A DNA stretch of 45,372 nucleotides from Gammaproteobacteria bacterium (GCA_030835405.1 JAURPG010000004.1:1-45372); one strand, 5' to 3'; counted from the stretch's first letter, positions 8,553 to 17,299 are shown. A program made the numbers and translations. Notes: generated by a model from the letters alone, not told the origin.

Positions 8553-10073
8553 ATGAGTTTTCAGACACGAGTACTATCAGTTATATCTTTACTCATACTG
8601 GTGATGTTCATTACCGGCTGTTCATCAGAAAATGATACCCAGGTACAGGTACCTCAGACCCAGTCGCAACCCACAGTGGCAGCGACACCTCCACCACCAC
8701 CTGTTGCTGAACCCGCTGAACTGGTAATTCGTGGCGGGATTCTGCTGGATATGACCAGTGACGAGCCCAATCCTACCCCCCTTAAAGGTATGGTGGTACA
8801 TGACAGAAAGATTGCTAAAATCATTCCTTCTAACTCTTCTGACTCACTTCCCGAAGCAGTCAATACGATTGATGCCGAAGGTAAATACATTTTACCTGGT
8901 TTAATTGATGGCCATGTGCACTTTCGGGTCTGGCTTCCCGGTGCCCCCATATGGAAAAGGGCCAGCATTCAATATGGTATTACCACCCTGTTCGATACTG
9001 GTCCCTGTGGTGAGATCTGTGATGAAACCGGACAGGAACCCAACGAGTGGATCAAGGCCTATAAGGACTTTATGAACTCCAATCCGGACAATCCCGATGG
9101 CCCTTCACTCTATATAACCGGTCGACGCATCCAGGACAAGGGCGGTAAACACCCGGTTGGAGAAAGACTGGAGTCCAGGGAAGAGATTGCCAACTACATG
9201 GACAGCCTGGTTGAACTGGGGGTTGATGGCATCAAGGTGGAATCCAGTGTCCCGGGAGACATGCGGGCACTGGTAATGGAAGAAGCCAACGCCAGGGGGC
9301 TTCCTGTTGTGGGACATTCCAGTGATGCCATGGAAACCATCAATGCAGGCATGAAATTTATTGAACACATGTGGCCTATCACCTCCTCTGCTCTTTTAAG
9401 CGAATGTCCTGAGCCATTAAGTTCCAGACGCTGTGACTATCTTATTGATCTGGATAAAGCGCCGGCAGTGATCCAGGCGATGGTAGACAACACTGTATAT
9501 CTCAATCCTACCTTGTACGGCGGCTGGGCGGCATTCGCTGACAGTATGGCCAGCGGCGCACAGGAAGATGAACGTGCCATGCAACCCGGTGAACTGTATG
9601 GCGATATGCCGGAACGCTATAAAGAAGGTGTACGCAGATGGTGGGCGCGGGCAGGTAATATGGAGGCTGAAGCGCTTGAGACTACCAAAAAAAGCCTCAC
9701 CAGGGTGGGTGAATTCCTGAAAATCTTCAGTGATGCAGGTGGCCGAATTCTGGCAGCAACCGATGCCGGGGATGACAAACTGGTGGGTGTCAGTCTGCAT
9801 CGGGAAATGAAAATGATAGCCGACGCCGGAGTCGATCCTTATAAGGTTTTACTGGGTGCCACCCGATGGCCGGCCGAAATGTCATACAAGGATGACATTA
9901 TTGGCACCATTGAAGAAGGCAAACATGCAGACATTTTAATATTAGGTGCAGACCCGACTGAAAACATTATCAATACAAGAAACATTCAATACGTCGTTAG
10001 ACTTGGAAAAGTCTTACGTAGTCCTGATGACTGCTCAATCATCATTCCGCCTATGTCTACCACCTGTAACTAA
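8553..10073 (+). CDS. Lipoprotein amidohydrolase (imidazolonepropionase-like family)
   Basis: A 506-residue exported metal hydrolase. The ATG at 8553 follows a strong ribosome site (GGAGGGGGAG); the frame is open further upstream but without such a site. Signal peptide and lipobox end in ITGC with Cys23, followed by a Gln/Pro-rich linker, so it is probably a membrane-anchored lipoprotein. Amidohydrolase landmarks: LPGLIDGHVHF (His121, His123), carboxylated-Lys candidate Lys228 in GIKVESS, His255 in VVGHSSD, His272 in FIEHMW and Asp404 in ATDAG. This is the COG1228 pattern, whose members include dipeptidases and hydrolases of cyclic amides. Substrate is unknown. The methyltransferase-like gene starts 28 bases downstream, probably on the same transcript. 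Confidence 0.85.
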   Translation: MSFQTRVLSVISLLILVMFITGCSSENDTQVQVPQTQSQPTVAATPPPPPVAEPAELVIRGGILLDMTSDEPNPTPLKGMVVHDRKIAKIIPSNSSDSLPEAVNTIDAEGKYILPGLIDGHVHFRVWLPGAPIWKRASIQYGITTLFDTGPCGEICDETGQEPNEWIKAYKDFMNSNPDNPDGPSLYITGRRIQDKGGKHPVGERLESREEIANYMDSLVELGVDGIKVESSVPGDMRALVMEEANARGLPVVGHSSDAMETINAGMKFIEHMWPITSSALLSECPEPLSSRRCDYLIDLDKAPAVIQAMVDNTVYLNPTLYGGWAAFADSMASGAQEDERAMQPGELYGDMPERYKEGVRRWWARAGNMEAEALETTKKSLTRVGEFLKIFSDAGGRILAATDAGDDKLVGVSLHREMKMIADAGVDPYKVLLGATRWPAEMSYKDDIIGTIEEGKHADILILGADPTENIINTRNIQYVVRLGKVLRSPDDCSIIIPPMSTTCN

Positions 10074-10101
10074 TTTAATTTTCTTAAAATCAGGAGATCT
10101 T

Positions 10102-10860
10102 ATGTTGAAAAAGTATGTGTTATTATTTATATCAATTTCATTGTTTTCACTGTCATTTTCAACAAATGCCCAGCAAGCCGGCATTGAAGCACAGGTCAGA
10201 GAGGCGTTAAAAGCGCCGTACAGATCAGACAATGATCGTCAGGCAGACACCTATCGCCTGCCGGCAGAAACACTTGCCTTTTTTGGACTTACTGATGACA
10301 TGCGCGTAATGGAAATATTACCGGGAGGGGGTTATTACACCAAGATCCTGGGCCAGATTCTGACCAATGGCAGGTTATACCTGGCGGCCGATGGTGAGCG
10401 GGTTGAACCTGATTTACCCAAGTGGGGCTTTAACAATGTGGAAATTCTGGATGATAATTTCGAATTTGAACGACGGAAAGGCCAAAGAAATTATTCTATC
10501 GCCGGTGACTTTTCATTCGATGTCAACGACCTGGACATGGTACTGACCTTCCGTAATACCCATAACTTTAATGAGGATGATAACAACAGGCTGTACAGAG
10601 AAATTTTCAAAACGTTGAAGTCCGGTGGTGTGTTTGGTGTGGTTGGCCATAACCGCCGCCACATGGAACCCTATGATGAGGCCAGGTGGCGAAGGGTGGA
10701 CCCTGTTGGCTTAATCAAGCAACTGCAGGACATAGGATTCAAATTCAAGGATTATTCAGACGTACATTACCGCCCGACAGACAAACTCGTGCACGACACC
10801 ACCCACCCCCATGTCAACAGGGATAGTGATCGGTTTACCATGATTTTTGTTAAACCGTAG
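10102..10860 (+). CDS. Exported methyltransferase-fold protein (COG4798-like)
   Basis: A 252-residue protein starting at the ATG at 10102, preceded by CAGGAG; the open frame begins earlier but inside the amidohydrolase gene. A signal peptide is clear (MLKKY, hydrophobic core, cleavage near TNA-QQ at 23). The mature part has a class I methyltransferase fold: motif I VMEILPGGGYYTKIL (about 69-83), an acidic strand, and LKSGGVFGVVGHNRR. The C-terminal end resembles the predicted methyltransferases of COG4798. It probably shares a transcript with the upstream amidohydrolase. Because S-adenosylmethionine is not expected in the periplasm, the activity is uncertain. A paralog lies at 11595. Confidence 0.75.
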   Translation: MLKKYVLLFISISLFSLSFSTNAQQAGIEAQVREALKAPYRSDNDRQADTYRLPAETLAFFGLTDDMRVMEILPGGGYYTKILGQILTNGRLYLAADGERVEPDLPKWGFNNVEILDDNFEFERRKGQRNYSIAGDFSFDVNDLDMVLTFRNTHNFNEDDNNRLYREIFKTLKSGGVFGVVGHNRRHMEPYDEARWRRVDPVGLIKQLQDIGFKFKDYSDVHYRPTDKLVHDTTHPHVNRDSDRFTMIFVKP

Positions 10861-10927
10861 CATTCAAAATAAATATATATTCAAGTTTACATATAAGCGA
10901 TACGGGCTGTTTCTCATTAAACACAGG

Positions 10928-10959
10928 TTCAGGATTTCCATGTATATGGAAATCCTGAA
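10928..10959. repeat. Perfect 14-bp inverted repeat
   Basis: TTCAGGATTTCCAT, loop GTAT, then its exact reverse complement. No T-run follows on either strand, so it is not a classic intrinsic terminator. It lies between the 3' end of the first methyltransferase-like gene and the GTG start of the YajG-like lipoprotein gene, about 50 bases before that start. It could be an operator, an mRNA stabilising hairpin or a Rho-assisted end. Confidence 0.65.
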
Positions 10960-11010
10960 TACTCCATCATTTAGTCGTATAATACCCCAATCGTTATAGA
11001 GGACTATTAT

Positions 11011-11586
11011 GTGAATAAATTGCCTGCATACATATTTATTGTATTGTTACTAGTCAGTGCCTGCGCCCTTAGTCCACAGGTCATAGATATATCACCCACA
11101 CTACGACACGAAACATCTTCTAACTTAGATAGCAAAAACACCATAACAATTCACGTGAATGATAGTCGACCAAGTAGTCTACTGGGTTCCCGGGGAGGTG
11201 TTTACAATGAAACCGCATTGCTAACAACAAACCCTGATATGACAAATAATATCCGGGCTACTTTGATCGACGCCTTCAAAACAATTGGTTATTCTGTCTC
11301 TGATAACACTACTGCCACTGGTCTAAATGTGTCTATTTCGGAGTTCACGTACAATAATCAGAAAAAAACTGCTGTCAACTCTATCTCTGTCCGTGCGGTG
11401 ATTAAAGTCGAGTGTCGTAATAGCCGATATACCATGAATAATGAATACACAATCACTGAAGGCAAGGACTTTATCAAACCGCCCTCAAAAAGAGAAAATG
11501 CTACCATTGTAAATGCGACTATGAATACAGCCTTAAATAAAATTTTTGAAGATGAAAAACTTTTCTCTTGTCTGAATAACCAATAA
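11011..11586 (+). CDS. YajG-like lipoprotein
   Basis: A 191-residue predicted lipoprotein: signal peptide with lipobox VSAC, Cys18 becoming the lipidated residue. The sequence after it (PQVIDISPTL, then ITIHVNDSRP) and the C-terminal helical part resemble the YajG family (E. coli YajG is of similar size), whose function is not well known. The start is a GTG at 11011, seven bases after AGAGGA. The nearby ATG at 11009 runs straight into TGA and cannot be used. It sits between two exported methyltransferase-like genes, nine bases before the second, so it is probably co-transcribed with it. Confidence 0.7.
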   Translation: MNKLPAYIFIVLLLVSACALSPQVIDISPTLRHETSSNLDSKNTITIHVNDSRPSSLLGSRGGVYNETALLTTNPDMTNNIRATLIDAFKTIGYSVSDNTTATGLNVSISEFTYNNQKKTAVNSISVRAVIKVECRNSRYTMNNEYTITEGKDFIKPPSKRENATIVNATMNTALNKIFEDEKLFSCLNNQ

Positions 11587-11594
11587 ATCAAATC

Positions 11595-12365
11595 ATGCTT
11601 ATCAATATCACATTCAGACAGATATTTATTTTGCTACTTGCAACATGCTATTTTCCCCAATTCTCGTTTGCTGATGAAAATCTACAAACCCGGGTATATT
11701 ACACACTCAACTCAACGAATCGCCCAGCTCACGACTGGGAACGTGACTTTGACAGACGACCAATCGAAATCATGGACTTTCTCGGGATTAGTGAGGGCAT
11801 GACAGTAATTGAACTCATGGCCGGTAAGGGTTACTACACAGAACTTCTCTCTGCGGCAGTAGGTAATTCCGGAAAAGTATATGCACATAATGAATTAATG
11901 GCCATGCGAATGCGCTATGGTGCATATGAAAAGGCCTTAAAGGCCCGGCTGACGAATGACCGGCTGGCAAATGTTCAGTTATTGATTAGGGAAATTGATG
12001 ATCTGGAACTAGAAGGTATAGCCGATGCTGCCACATTGATACTGAATCTCCATGACCTGTATATCTATGGGGGAGAGGAAAAGGCCCTGGAGGCATTAAC
12101 GAGTATACTGACTGCATTGAAACCTGGCGGCATCCTTGGAATCGTTGACCATGTTGGATCCCCAGAACAGGACAATACTTATCTACACCGTATCGATCCG
12201 GTTATTATTGATGAACTCCTTTTCCGTGCAGGGTTTGTTGTAACCGGGCGTTCGAATATCTTATACAACCCAGAGGATGATCATTCGCTTCATGTGTTTG
12301 ACCCTGCGATAAAGGGCCAAACCGATCGCCTTATCATAAGAGCGATCAAGCCGAATTACAGATAA
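11595..12365 (+). CDS. Exported methyltransferase-fold protein (COG4798-like), paralog
   Basis: A 256-residue protein with a signal peptide (cleavage near SFA-DE at 26) and a methyltransferase core: VIELMAGKGYYTELL (about 71-85), then LKPGGILGIVDHVGS, then IDELLFRAGFVV. It is a diverged paralog of the protein encoded at 10102; both keep the GxGYYT form of motif I and the GGxxGxVxH strand. It differs in its polar C-terminal end (HSLHVFDPAIKGQTDRLIIRA). The ATG is nine bases after the YajG-like stop. Substrate unknown; exported location conflicts with ordinary SAM-dependent activity. Confidence 0.75.
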   Translation: MLINITFRQIFILLLATCYFPQFSFADENLQTRVYYTLNSTNRPAHDWERDFDRRPIEIMDFLGISEGMTVIELMAGKGYYTELLSAAVGNSGKVYAHNELMAMRMRYGAYEKALKARLTNDRLANVQLLIREIDDLELEGIADAATLILNLHDLYIYGGEEKALEALTSILTALKPGGILGIVDHVGSPEQDNTYLHRIDPVIIDELLFRAGFVVTGRSNILYNPEDDHSLHVFDPAIKGQTDRLIIRAIKPNYR

Positions 12366-12379
12366 TCTGATTCATTGTC

Positions 12380-12565
12380 ATGGTACTTATTCAGACATCC
12401 ACAATTGACTGCCCTTATTGTGGAGAGTCTGTTGAACTAATTATCGATTGCAGTATTGAACAGCAGGAATATATCGAAGACTGTTCAGTTTGCTGCAGGC
12501 CGATACAAATTTCAGTTTTAGTAGATGAGTTACCCACAATCTCGGTTAAAAGTGATAACGATTAA
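12380..12565 (+). CDS. CPXCG-motif cysteine-rich protein
   Basis: A 61-residue protein with CPYCGES near the start (Cys11, Cys14) and CSVCCRPI at about residues 35-42, forming a small zinc-ribbon-like arrangement. The spacing and the trailing ISV..DE.. match the CPXCG cysteine-rich family (Pfam Cys_rich_CPXG), of unknown function and common in gammaproteobacteria. It starts 14 bases after the methyltransferase-like gene and meets the GST gene end to end with 8 bases between stops. Confidence 0.85.
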   Translation: MVLIQTSTIDCPYCGESVELIIDCSIEQQEYIEDCSVCCRPIQISVLVDELPTISVKSDND

Positions 12566-12573
12566 CGTCCTTA

Positions 12574-13197
12574 TTAATCCATTTTTTTCCAGAAATCATA
12601 TTTCTGCATTACATTAAGAAAATCAGTATTACCCTCCCATGCGACTAACCACCTTGTCAGACTTGGATAATGTGCATTTTCAAACCATTCCCGGTCTACA
12701 CCTGCAAACTGGCGAATAAAAGGAAAGATTGCGACATCTGCCAGTGTTGGTGCATTGGCCAAAAGCCCTCTACAACTATTTTCTTCCAGTTGTAGATTTA
12801 ACAATGACAAAAATGCTTCTGCCTGTTGACGGAATTCTTGCTGAGATCCATCTGGATGACGCACATGATATTTATACTTATCCAGTAGCGGTTTAAATTC
12901 ATAATCATTCTGGTAAATCAGCTTCAAAGTCTGTTGAGAATCGACCTGTAACCATTGCTCCGGGTCATTTTTATCCAGGGCCCATAACATGACATCCAGG
13001 CTCTCGTCTATAACAGTTCCATCTGACAAGAGCAGTACGGGGACGGTACCCTTGCTTGACAGTGTCAACATTTCTAATGGCTTGTCCTTCAGATTGACCT
13101 CGCGGTGTTCCCATTGAATGCTCGCCTTGGTAAGTGCCATCCTTGCGCGGATGGCATAAGGACAACGACGAAAGGAATACAGAACAGGTATATTCAT
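12574..13197 (-). CDS. Glutathione S-transferase family protein
   Basis: A 207-residue protein with an N-terminal thioredoxin-like domain (about 1-75) and a C-terminal helical domain. The active-site region reads RRCPYAIRARMAL, with Cys12 in place of the Ser or Tyr of many GSTs, as in omega-like and glutaredoxin-2-like members. The glutathione-binding cis-Pro (GTVPVL) and the ES motif (VIDESLDV) are present. A Cys active site suggests thiol transfer or reduction of glutathionyl adducts rather than classic conjugation. It lies 23 bases downstream of trhO on the same strand. Confidence 0.85.
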   Translation of the reverse strand: MNIPVLYSFRRCPYAIRARMALTKASIQWEHREVNLKDKPLEMLTLSSKGTVPVLLLSDGTVIDESLDVMLWALDKNDPEQWLQVDSQQTLKLIYQNDYEFKPLLDKYKYHVRHPDGSQQEFRQQAEAFLSLLNLQLEENSCRGLLANAPTLADVAIFPFIRQFAGVDREWFENAHYPSLTRWLVAWEGNTDFLNVMQKYDFWKKMD

Positions 13198-13220
13198 TAT
13201 AAATTTATACCAACAACAGC

Positions 13221-14147
13221 TTAGTTTTGCTGCCTGGCACCAATATGCTGCATATTTTTCTGCTCAGCCAGACGCACCTGCTTTTGCCGCTCATGCAATC
13301 TCTCACGCCGATCAGGAGATAAGGTATGGAAACATTTAGGGCAAGACACGCCTTCAAGATAATGTTCGGACTGCCTGTCTTCAATAGATACCGGATGCCG
13401 ACAGGAATAACATGCTTCATAATCTCCTTTGTCCAATGACTGGTTTACAGCGACCCTGCCATCAAAAACAAAGCATTCCCCTTCCCACAGACTCTTTTCT
13501 TCTGGGATCTCTTCAAGGTAGCGTAGTATCCCGCCGTGCAGCTGGTAAACATCATCGAACCCCTGCTCCAGCATATAAGCACTGGCCTTTTCACAGCGAA
13601 TACCCCCGGTACAAAACATGGCGATCTTTTTATGTTTTGCCGGGTTAAGATTGTTTTTTACATAATCCGGAAAATCTCGGAATGTTTTGGTATTTGACGA
13701 TGTGGCATTTTTGAAACTGCCTATCTCACACTCATAATCATTCCTGACATCGATCACAAATACATCCGGCTCTGAGATAAGTTCATTCCACTGTCCTGAA
13801 GAAACATACTTACCGGTTTTGCTGTTTGGATCGGTGCCAGGTACACCCAGGGTAACGATTTCTTTTTTTAGTTTGACCTTCATCCTGTAAAAGGGGTCCT
13901 TATCGTACAAAGATTCCTTATATTCCAGGTTTTCAAACCGACCGTCCCCATTTAAAAAGGCACAAAGTTGATCAATCGCCGTTCTGCTACCGGACACAGT
14001 AGCGTTAATTCCTTCTGCTGCCAGTAATATTGTCCCTTTAATCTTCTGTTGTTCACAAAAGACCAATAATTTAGCTCGTAAGGCAGCAAGATCATCCAGC
14101 TTGATAAATTGATAAAATGCCGCGACGATTGTTTGTTTTTCTAACAT
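13221..14147 (-). CDS. trhO: tRNA uridine(34) hydroxylase TrhO (rhodanese-like, formerly YceA)
   Basis: A 308-residue protein: N-terminal ferredoxin-like domain (about 1-95, with GTILLAAEGINATVSG), rhodanese domain (about 115-220) with catalytic Cys179 in CTGGIRCEKAS, and a C-terminal Cys-rich part (CYSC...SCPKC) ending in a basic tail. TrhO performs oxygen-dependent 5-hydroxylation of U34 in tRNAs, a step toward cmo5U or mcmo5U. The length matches the longer version with the Cys-rich tail. AGGAG lies 11 bases before the start. First gene of a two-gene unit with the GST. Confidence 0.93.
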   Translation of the reverse strand: MLEKQTIVAAFYQFIKLDDLAALRAKLLVFCEQQKIKGTILLAAEGINATVSGSRTAIDQLCAFLNGDGRFENLEYKESLYDKDPFYRMKVKLKKEIVTLGVPGTDPNSKTGKYVSSGQWNELISEPDVFVIDVRNDYECEIGSFKNATSSNTKTFRDFPDYVKNNLNPAKHKKIAMFCTGGIRCEKASAYMLEQGFDDVYQLHGGILRYLEEIPEEKSLWEGECFVFDGRVAVNQSLDKGDYEACYSCRHPVSIEDRQSEHYLEGVSCPKCFHTLSPDRRERLHERQKQVRLAEQKNMQHIGARQQN

Positions 14148-14232
14148 TACTAATCAATCTCCTGATATCATACTCAGCTCTCAAGATCAGTATATCATTT
14201 CACGAACAAGGTCATTAATAAACCATCAAAGC

Positions 14233-16011
14233 ATGTCACTTGTAAACGAAGCTATTATTTTCCTACTCGCAGCCGTGATTGTGGTACCCATTTTCAAGTA
14301 CCTGGGGTTAGGTACGGTCCTGGGTTATTTAACGGCAGGCATGATAATTGGTCCGTATGGCCTGAATCTGATCACAGATGTTAACGATATCCTGCACTTT
14401 GCAGAACTGGGCGTAGTCCTGTTGTTATTTATCATAGGCCTGGAACTGCAACCAAGCAGGTTATGGGCACTTCGGCATTCTATTTTCCTGTGGGGTGCCC
14501 TGCAGGTCATCATCACGACAATTCTTTTTGCTATTATCGGCTTGTCACTGGGCTATTCATTAACGTTGTCCATACTACTGGGATTTACCCTGTCTTTGTC
14601 GTCAACTGCATTTGCTTTACAGATGCTCGCAGAACGAAATGAATTAACCAGACGGCATGGGCGTTCTGCATTTACCATTTTGTTATTCCAGGATATCGCC
14701 GTAGTCCCGGCACTGGCCATTCTGCCGCTACTATCCACAACAATCATTAATAATGATGCCGATGGCAGCCTGACCGATGTGCTTATCGGTATTGTCATCA
14801 TCATATTTATTTTATTTGCCGGAAGGATCTTGCTGAGGTATTTCCTGCAAATGGTTGCTGGCACCGAAATAAGGGAAATACTCACAGGTTCTGCATTGTT
14901 AATTGTCATGGGAATGGCAATCATCATAGATCACGTAGGGCTATCCATGGCATTAGGCGCCTTCCTGGCGGGCGTCCTGCTTGCGGACTCAGAGTATCGT
15001 CATCAACTGGAAACGGACATAGAGCCATTCAAGGGACTATTACTGGGACTGTTTTTCATTGCCGTTGGTATGTCCGTCAACCTGACACTACTAGGGAGCA
15101 AATTTGTCACTATCCTACTACTGTCAATCTCTATCATTACCATCAAGGGACTGGTGTTGTTTTTTCTCGCCCGCCTTCAGGGAATGAATAATTCATCGGC
15201 ACGGCAACTGTCATTCTCCATATCTCAGGGTGGTGAATTTGCATTTGTTATTTTTGCCACAGCACTCACTTTGGGGATTCTTGATACAAAGATTATTGAT
15301 ACTTTGATCGTTGCAGTTACCATCACCATGATCTTTACGCCCATCATTATAATGCTGAACGATTTCCTCTGTAACAGGAAGAAAGAAAGCAAACAAAACT
15401 ATGACACACCGAAAAATGTATACAATGAGGTCATTATTGCCGGGTTTGGTCGGTTTGGCCAGATTACTGGAAGATTATTGACGGCAAAAAAAATCCCTTT
15501 CACGGCCCTGGAAAAAGACCCGGACCAGGTCAATTTCGTACGCAAATTTGGTAATAAGATATTCTACGGTGACGCCAGCCGTCTGGATCTACTCCATGCT
15601 GCCAATACTGACAAGGCCAGCGTTTTTGTGCTTGCCATAGATGATATGGAAGAATCCTTAAAAACGGCAAGAATCGTCCGGGAAAATTTCCCACATCTCA
15701 AGATTATTGCCAGGGCCAGGAACAGGCAACACTTTTACCAGTTGATGGACCTAGGTATTACCCATATTCGAAGAGAGACCTTTTTCTCAGCCCTGGAGCT
15801 TGCCAAGCTGGTATTAACAGGCATAGGCCTGCCCGGCAGTGAAGTCAATAAATCCATAATCCGTTTCAGGGATCATGATATACAACGCTTATACGACCAT
15901 CGGCAGTACAATACTGATGAAGAACTAATGATCAACATGACAAAAAGCGCTGCCAGGGAACTGGAAGAATTATTTGAAAGTGACAGGCAAAATGAAGACC
16001 AGGATAAATAA
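14233..16011 (+). CDS. CPA2-family cation/proton antiporter with RCK (TrkA-N) domain, KefB/C-like
   Basis: A 592-residue inner-membrane protein. About 12 transmembrane segments span residues 1-380, with family motifs LGYLTAGMIIGPYGL, LGVVLLLFIIGLEL, FQDIAVVPALAIL and GAFLAGVLLADSEYRHQLETDIEPF. A cytoplasmic RCK/TrkA-N domain begins at about residue 398 with VIIAGFGRFGQ (a nucleotide-binding GxGxxG), followed by an extension that ends in a charged tail. This layout is that of glutathione-gated K+ efflux systems KefB/KefC and related K+(Na+)/H+ antiporters. The neighbouring GST on the other strand fits thiol stress but is not proof. No KefF/KefG ancillary subunit is next to it. Confidence 0.88.
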   Translation: MSLVNEAIIFLLAAVIVVPIFKYLGLGTVLGYLTAGMIIGPYGLNLITDVNDILHFAELGVVLLLFIIGLELQPSRLWALRHSIFLWGALQVIITTILFAIIGLSLGYSLTLSILLGFTLSLSSTAFALQMLAERNELTRRHGRSAFTILLFQDIAVVPALAILPLLSTTIINNDADGSLTDVLIGIVIIIFILFAGRILLRYFLQMVAGTEIREILTGSALLIVMGMAIIIDHVGLSMALGAFLAGVLLADSEYRHQLETDIEPFKGLLLGLFFIAVGMSVNLTLLGSKFVTILLLSISIITIKGLVLFFLARLQGMNNSSARQLSFSISQGGEFAFVIFATALTLGILDTKIIDTLIVAVTITMIFTPIIIMLNDFLCNRKKESKQNYDTPKNVYNEVIIAGFGRFGQITGRLLTAKKIPFTALEKDPDQVNFVRKFGNKIFYGDASRLDLLHAANTDKASVFVLAIDDMEESLKTARIVRENFPHLKIIARARNRQHFYQLMDLGITHIRRETFFSALELAKLVLTGIGLPGSEVNKSIIRFRDHDIQRLYDHRQYNTDEELMINMTKSAARELEELFESDRQNEDQDK

Positions 16012-16095
16012 ATGCGATTAAAGTCGAGCCTGATATTCATCAAAAAAACTGGCCGAAGCCCGATTATCTTGTTGAAAATTATACCCGGAACTTAA

Positions 16096-17052
16096 TCAAC
16101 GGCGTATGCCCCTGCCCCTCCACCTGATGCCCGAAAGGCCAATTAACGGAAAATGATAGTCACTCTTATCAGTATCAAGCAACCTTTGTAACAGGTTCTG
16201 ACCGAATTGATAAAACAATAACCCAGCAGTGATAAAACCCGCACCCATCATGATTGTGATGCTGACTGGTTCATCATTTAACAGGTTTCCCAGTAGCAAG
16301 GCACTCACCGGCGTTATCAAGGGGATCAAGGACACTTGTCCTACGTCCATATGCGATAACACATAATAATATAGGGCAAAACCAAAGGTTGAGGCAATAA
16401 TCCCAAGGTATAAGATTGAGATTAATGCCCTGTCAGGAACGCTTTGGGGTATTGATACGCCACTACAGATGCAGGTGACAATAAATAACGGCATGGCAAA
16501 GGCCAGCCCTCCTGCGGACGCAGAAAATCCAGACAACCTTGCATTGAATGATTTTACCAACACACTGCTTAATGAATGGACCAGGGTACTACCCAATACC
16601 ACCAATATCCCTTCGAATAATTCACCACCAGATGAATACCCGTCTCCAAAGATAATTATCAAGCCTATGATACCCAGCATCATCCCCACTAATCTCATTA
16701 TCGTGATCGACCATTCATGGAGAATGAGTGCCGCCAGGACTCCCGTCATAATGGGTGAAAGACCGAAGATCACGGAGATCCAGCCAGAGGGTATATGTTG
16801 AGATGCCCAGTAAACACCCATCATGGCAAAATATATACTGAAACCACTGGTTAGATAGGTTTTTACTGCCTGACGGTTAACAGGTGGCAGCTGTCTTAAG
16901 ATCAGTAAGATCACACAAGCACCGACAAGCCCCAGTGCTATACGGGCACTAAGTGCCATAAGATACTCCACACCTTCACTACTCCATTTGATGGCCAGTG
17001 GTGTGGTACTCCAAATCATAATTACCTCTAAATAGGCGATATTTTTTTTCAT
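16096..17052 (-). CDS. DMT-superfamily transporter (EamA family)
   Basis: A 318-residue membrane protein with about ten transmembrane segments in two EamA repeats (roughly 5-135 and 150-285). Signs include an N-terminal ATPLAIKWSSEG-like start, YWASQHIPSGWISVIFGLSPI at the end of repeat one, and SHMDVGQVSLIPLITPVSALLLG in repeat two. Members export amino acids, metabolites or drugs. GGGAAG-like purines lie upstream of the ATG. An intrinsic terminator hairpin ends only about 20 bases before the start, so expression probably needs read-through (see terminator and leader ORF). Substrate not assignable. Confidence 0.85.
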   Translation of the reverse strand: MKKNIAYLEVIMIWSTTPLAIKWSSEGVEYLMALSARIALGLVGACVILLILRQLPPVNRQAVKTYLTSGFSIYFAMMGVYWASQHIPSGWISVIFGLSPIMTGVLAALILHEWSITIMRLVGMMLGIIGLIIIFGDGYSSGGELFEGILVVLGSTLVHSLSSVLVKSFNARLSGFSASAGGLAFAMPLFIVTCICSGVSIPQSVPDRALISILYLGIIASTFGFALYYYVLSHMDVGQVSLIPLITPVSALLLGNLLNDEPVSITIMMGAGFITAGLLFYQFGQNLLQRLLDTDKSDYHFPLIGLSGIRWRGRGIRR

Positions 17053-17071
17053 AAAACTTCCCGGTAAAAAG

Positions 17072-17106
17072 CAAAAAAAAAGGCCGCAGGTAAAAAACCT
17101 GCGGCC
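17072..17106 (-). terminator. Intrinsic terminator/attenuator upstream of the EamA transporter
   Basis: On the minus strand a perfect 10-bp GC-rich stem (GGCCGCAGGT, 5-base loop, ACCTGCGGCC) is followed directly by about nine T residues and TTGC. On the plus strand the trailing run is poor, so it acts on minus-strand transcripts. It stands between a short leader ORF and the transporter start, the arrangement expected of an attenuator. Confidence 0.85.
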
Positions 17107-17136
17107 CTTTGTAAAAAATCTGTACTAGTTGTTAAC

Positions 17137-17238
17137 TTAACTCATTTTTTCTCCGGCACACAGGCAAGACATGGCCACCCACACAGTGAGTGACAGGCAC
17201 ACGGTACGCAGAAAGCTTATTTGTTTCATGAGATTCAT
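17137..17238 (-). CDS. 33-codon leader ORF, candidate leader peptide or small exported peptide
   Basis: ATG at 17238, TAA at 17137-17139. The peptide begins MNLMKQISFLRTVC and contains a hydrophobic stretch with Cys at 14, 25 and 27 and one Trp, then ends GEKMS. It looks like a bare signal peptide. It lies directly downstream of a near-consensus promoter and about 30 bases before a perfect intrinsic terminator. The expected transcript start is only two or three bases before the first ATG, so the message may be leaderless, or the Met4 codon (17229) may be used. It could be a regulatory leader peptide, or the whole stretch may be a small RNA. No homolog recognised. Confidence 0.45.
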   Translation of the reverse strand: MNLMKQISFLRTVCLSLTVWVAMSCLCAGEKMS

Positions 17239-17247
17239 AGGGCGCGC

Positions 17248-17276
17248 ATTGTGATGCCTTGGCTATAACATGTCAA
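17248..17276 (-). promoter_or_regulatory. Sigma-70-type promoter for the leader ORF / EamA transporter
   Basis: On the minus strand TTGACA (perfect -35, 17271-17276), a 17-base spacer, then CACAAT (-10, four of six matches, 17248-17253). It lies just after the stop of the DsbA-family gene and before the leader ORF. The predicted start is near 17241. Confidence 0.6.
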
Positions 17277-17299
17277 TCAGAAATAACATGCCATAAAAA

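Noticed and set aside
16012-16095. A 27-codon frame starting right after the antiporter stop (TAAATG)
   Set aside because: No ribosome site, no recognisable composition, and it ends against the converging EamA gene; length is within chance.
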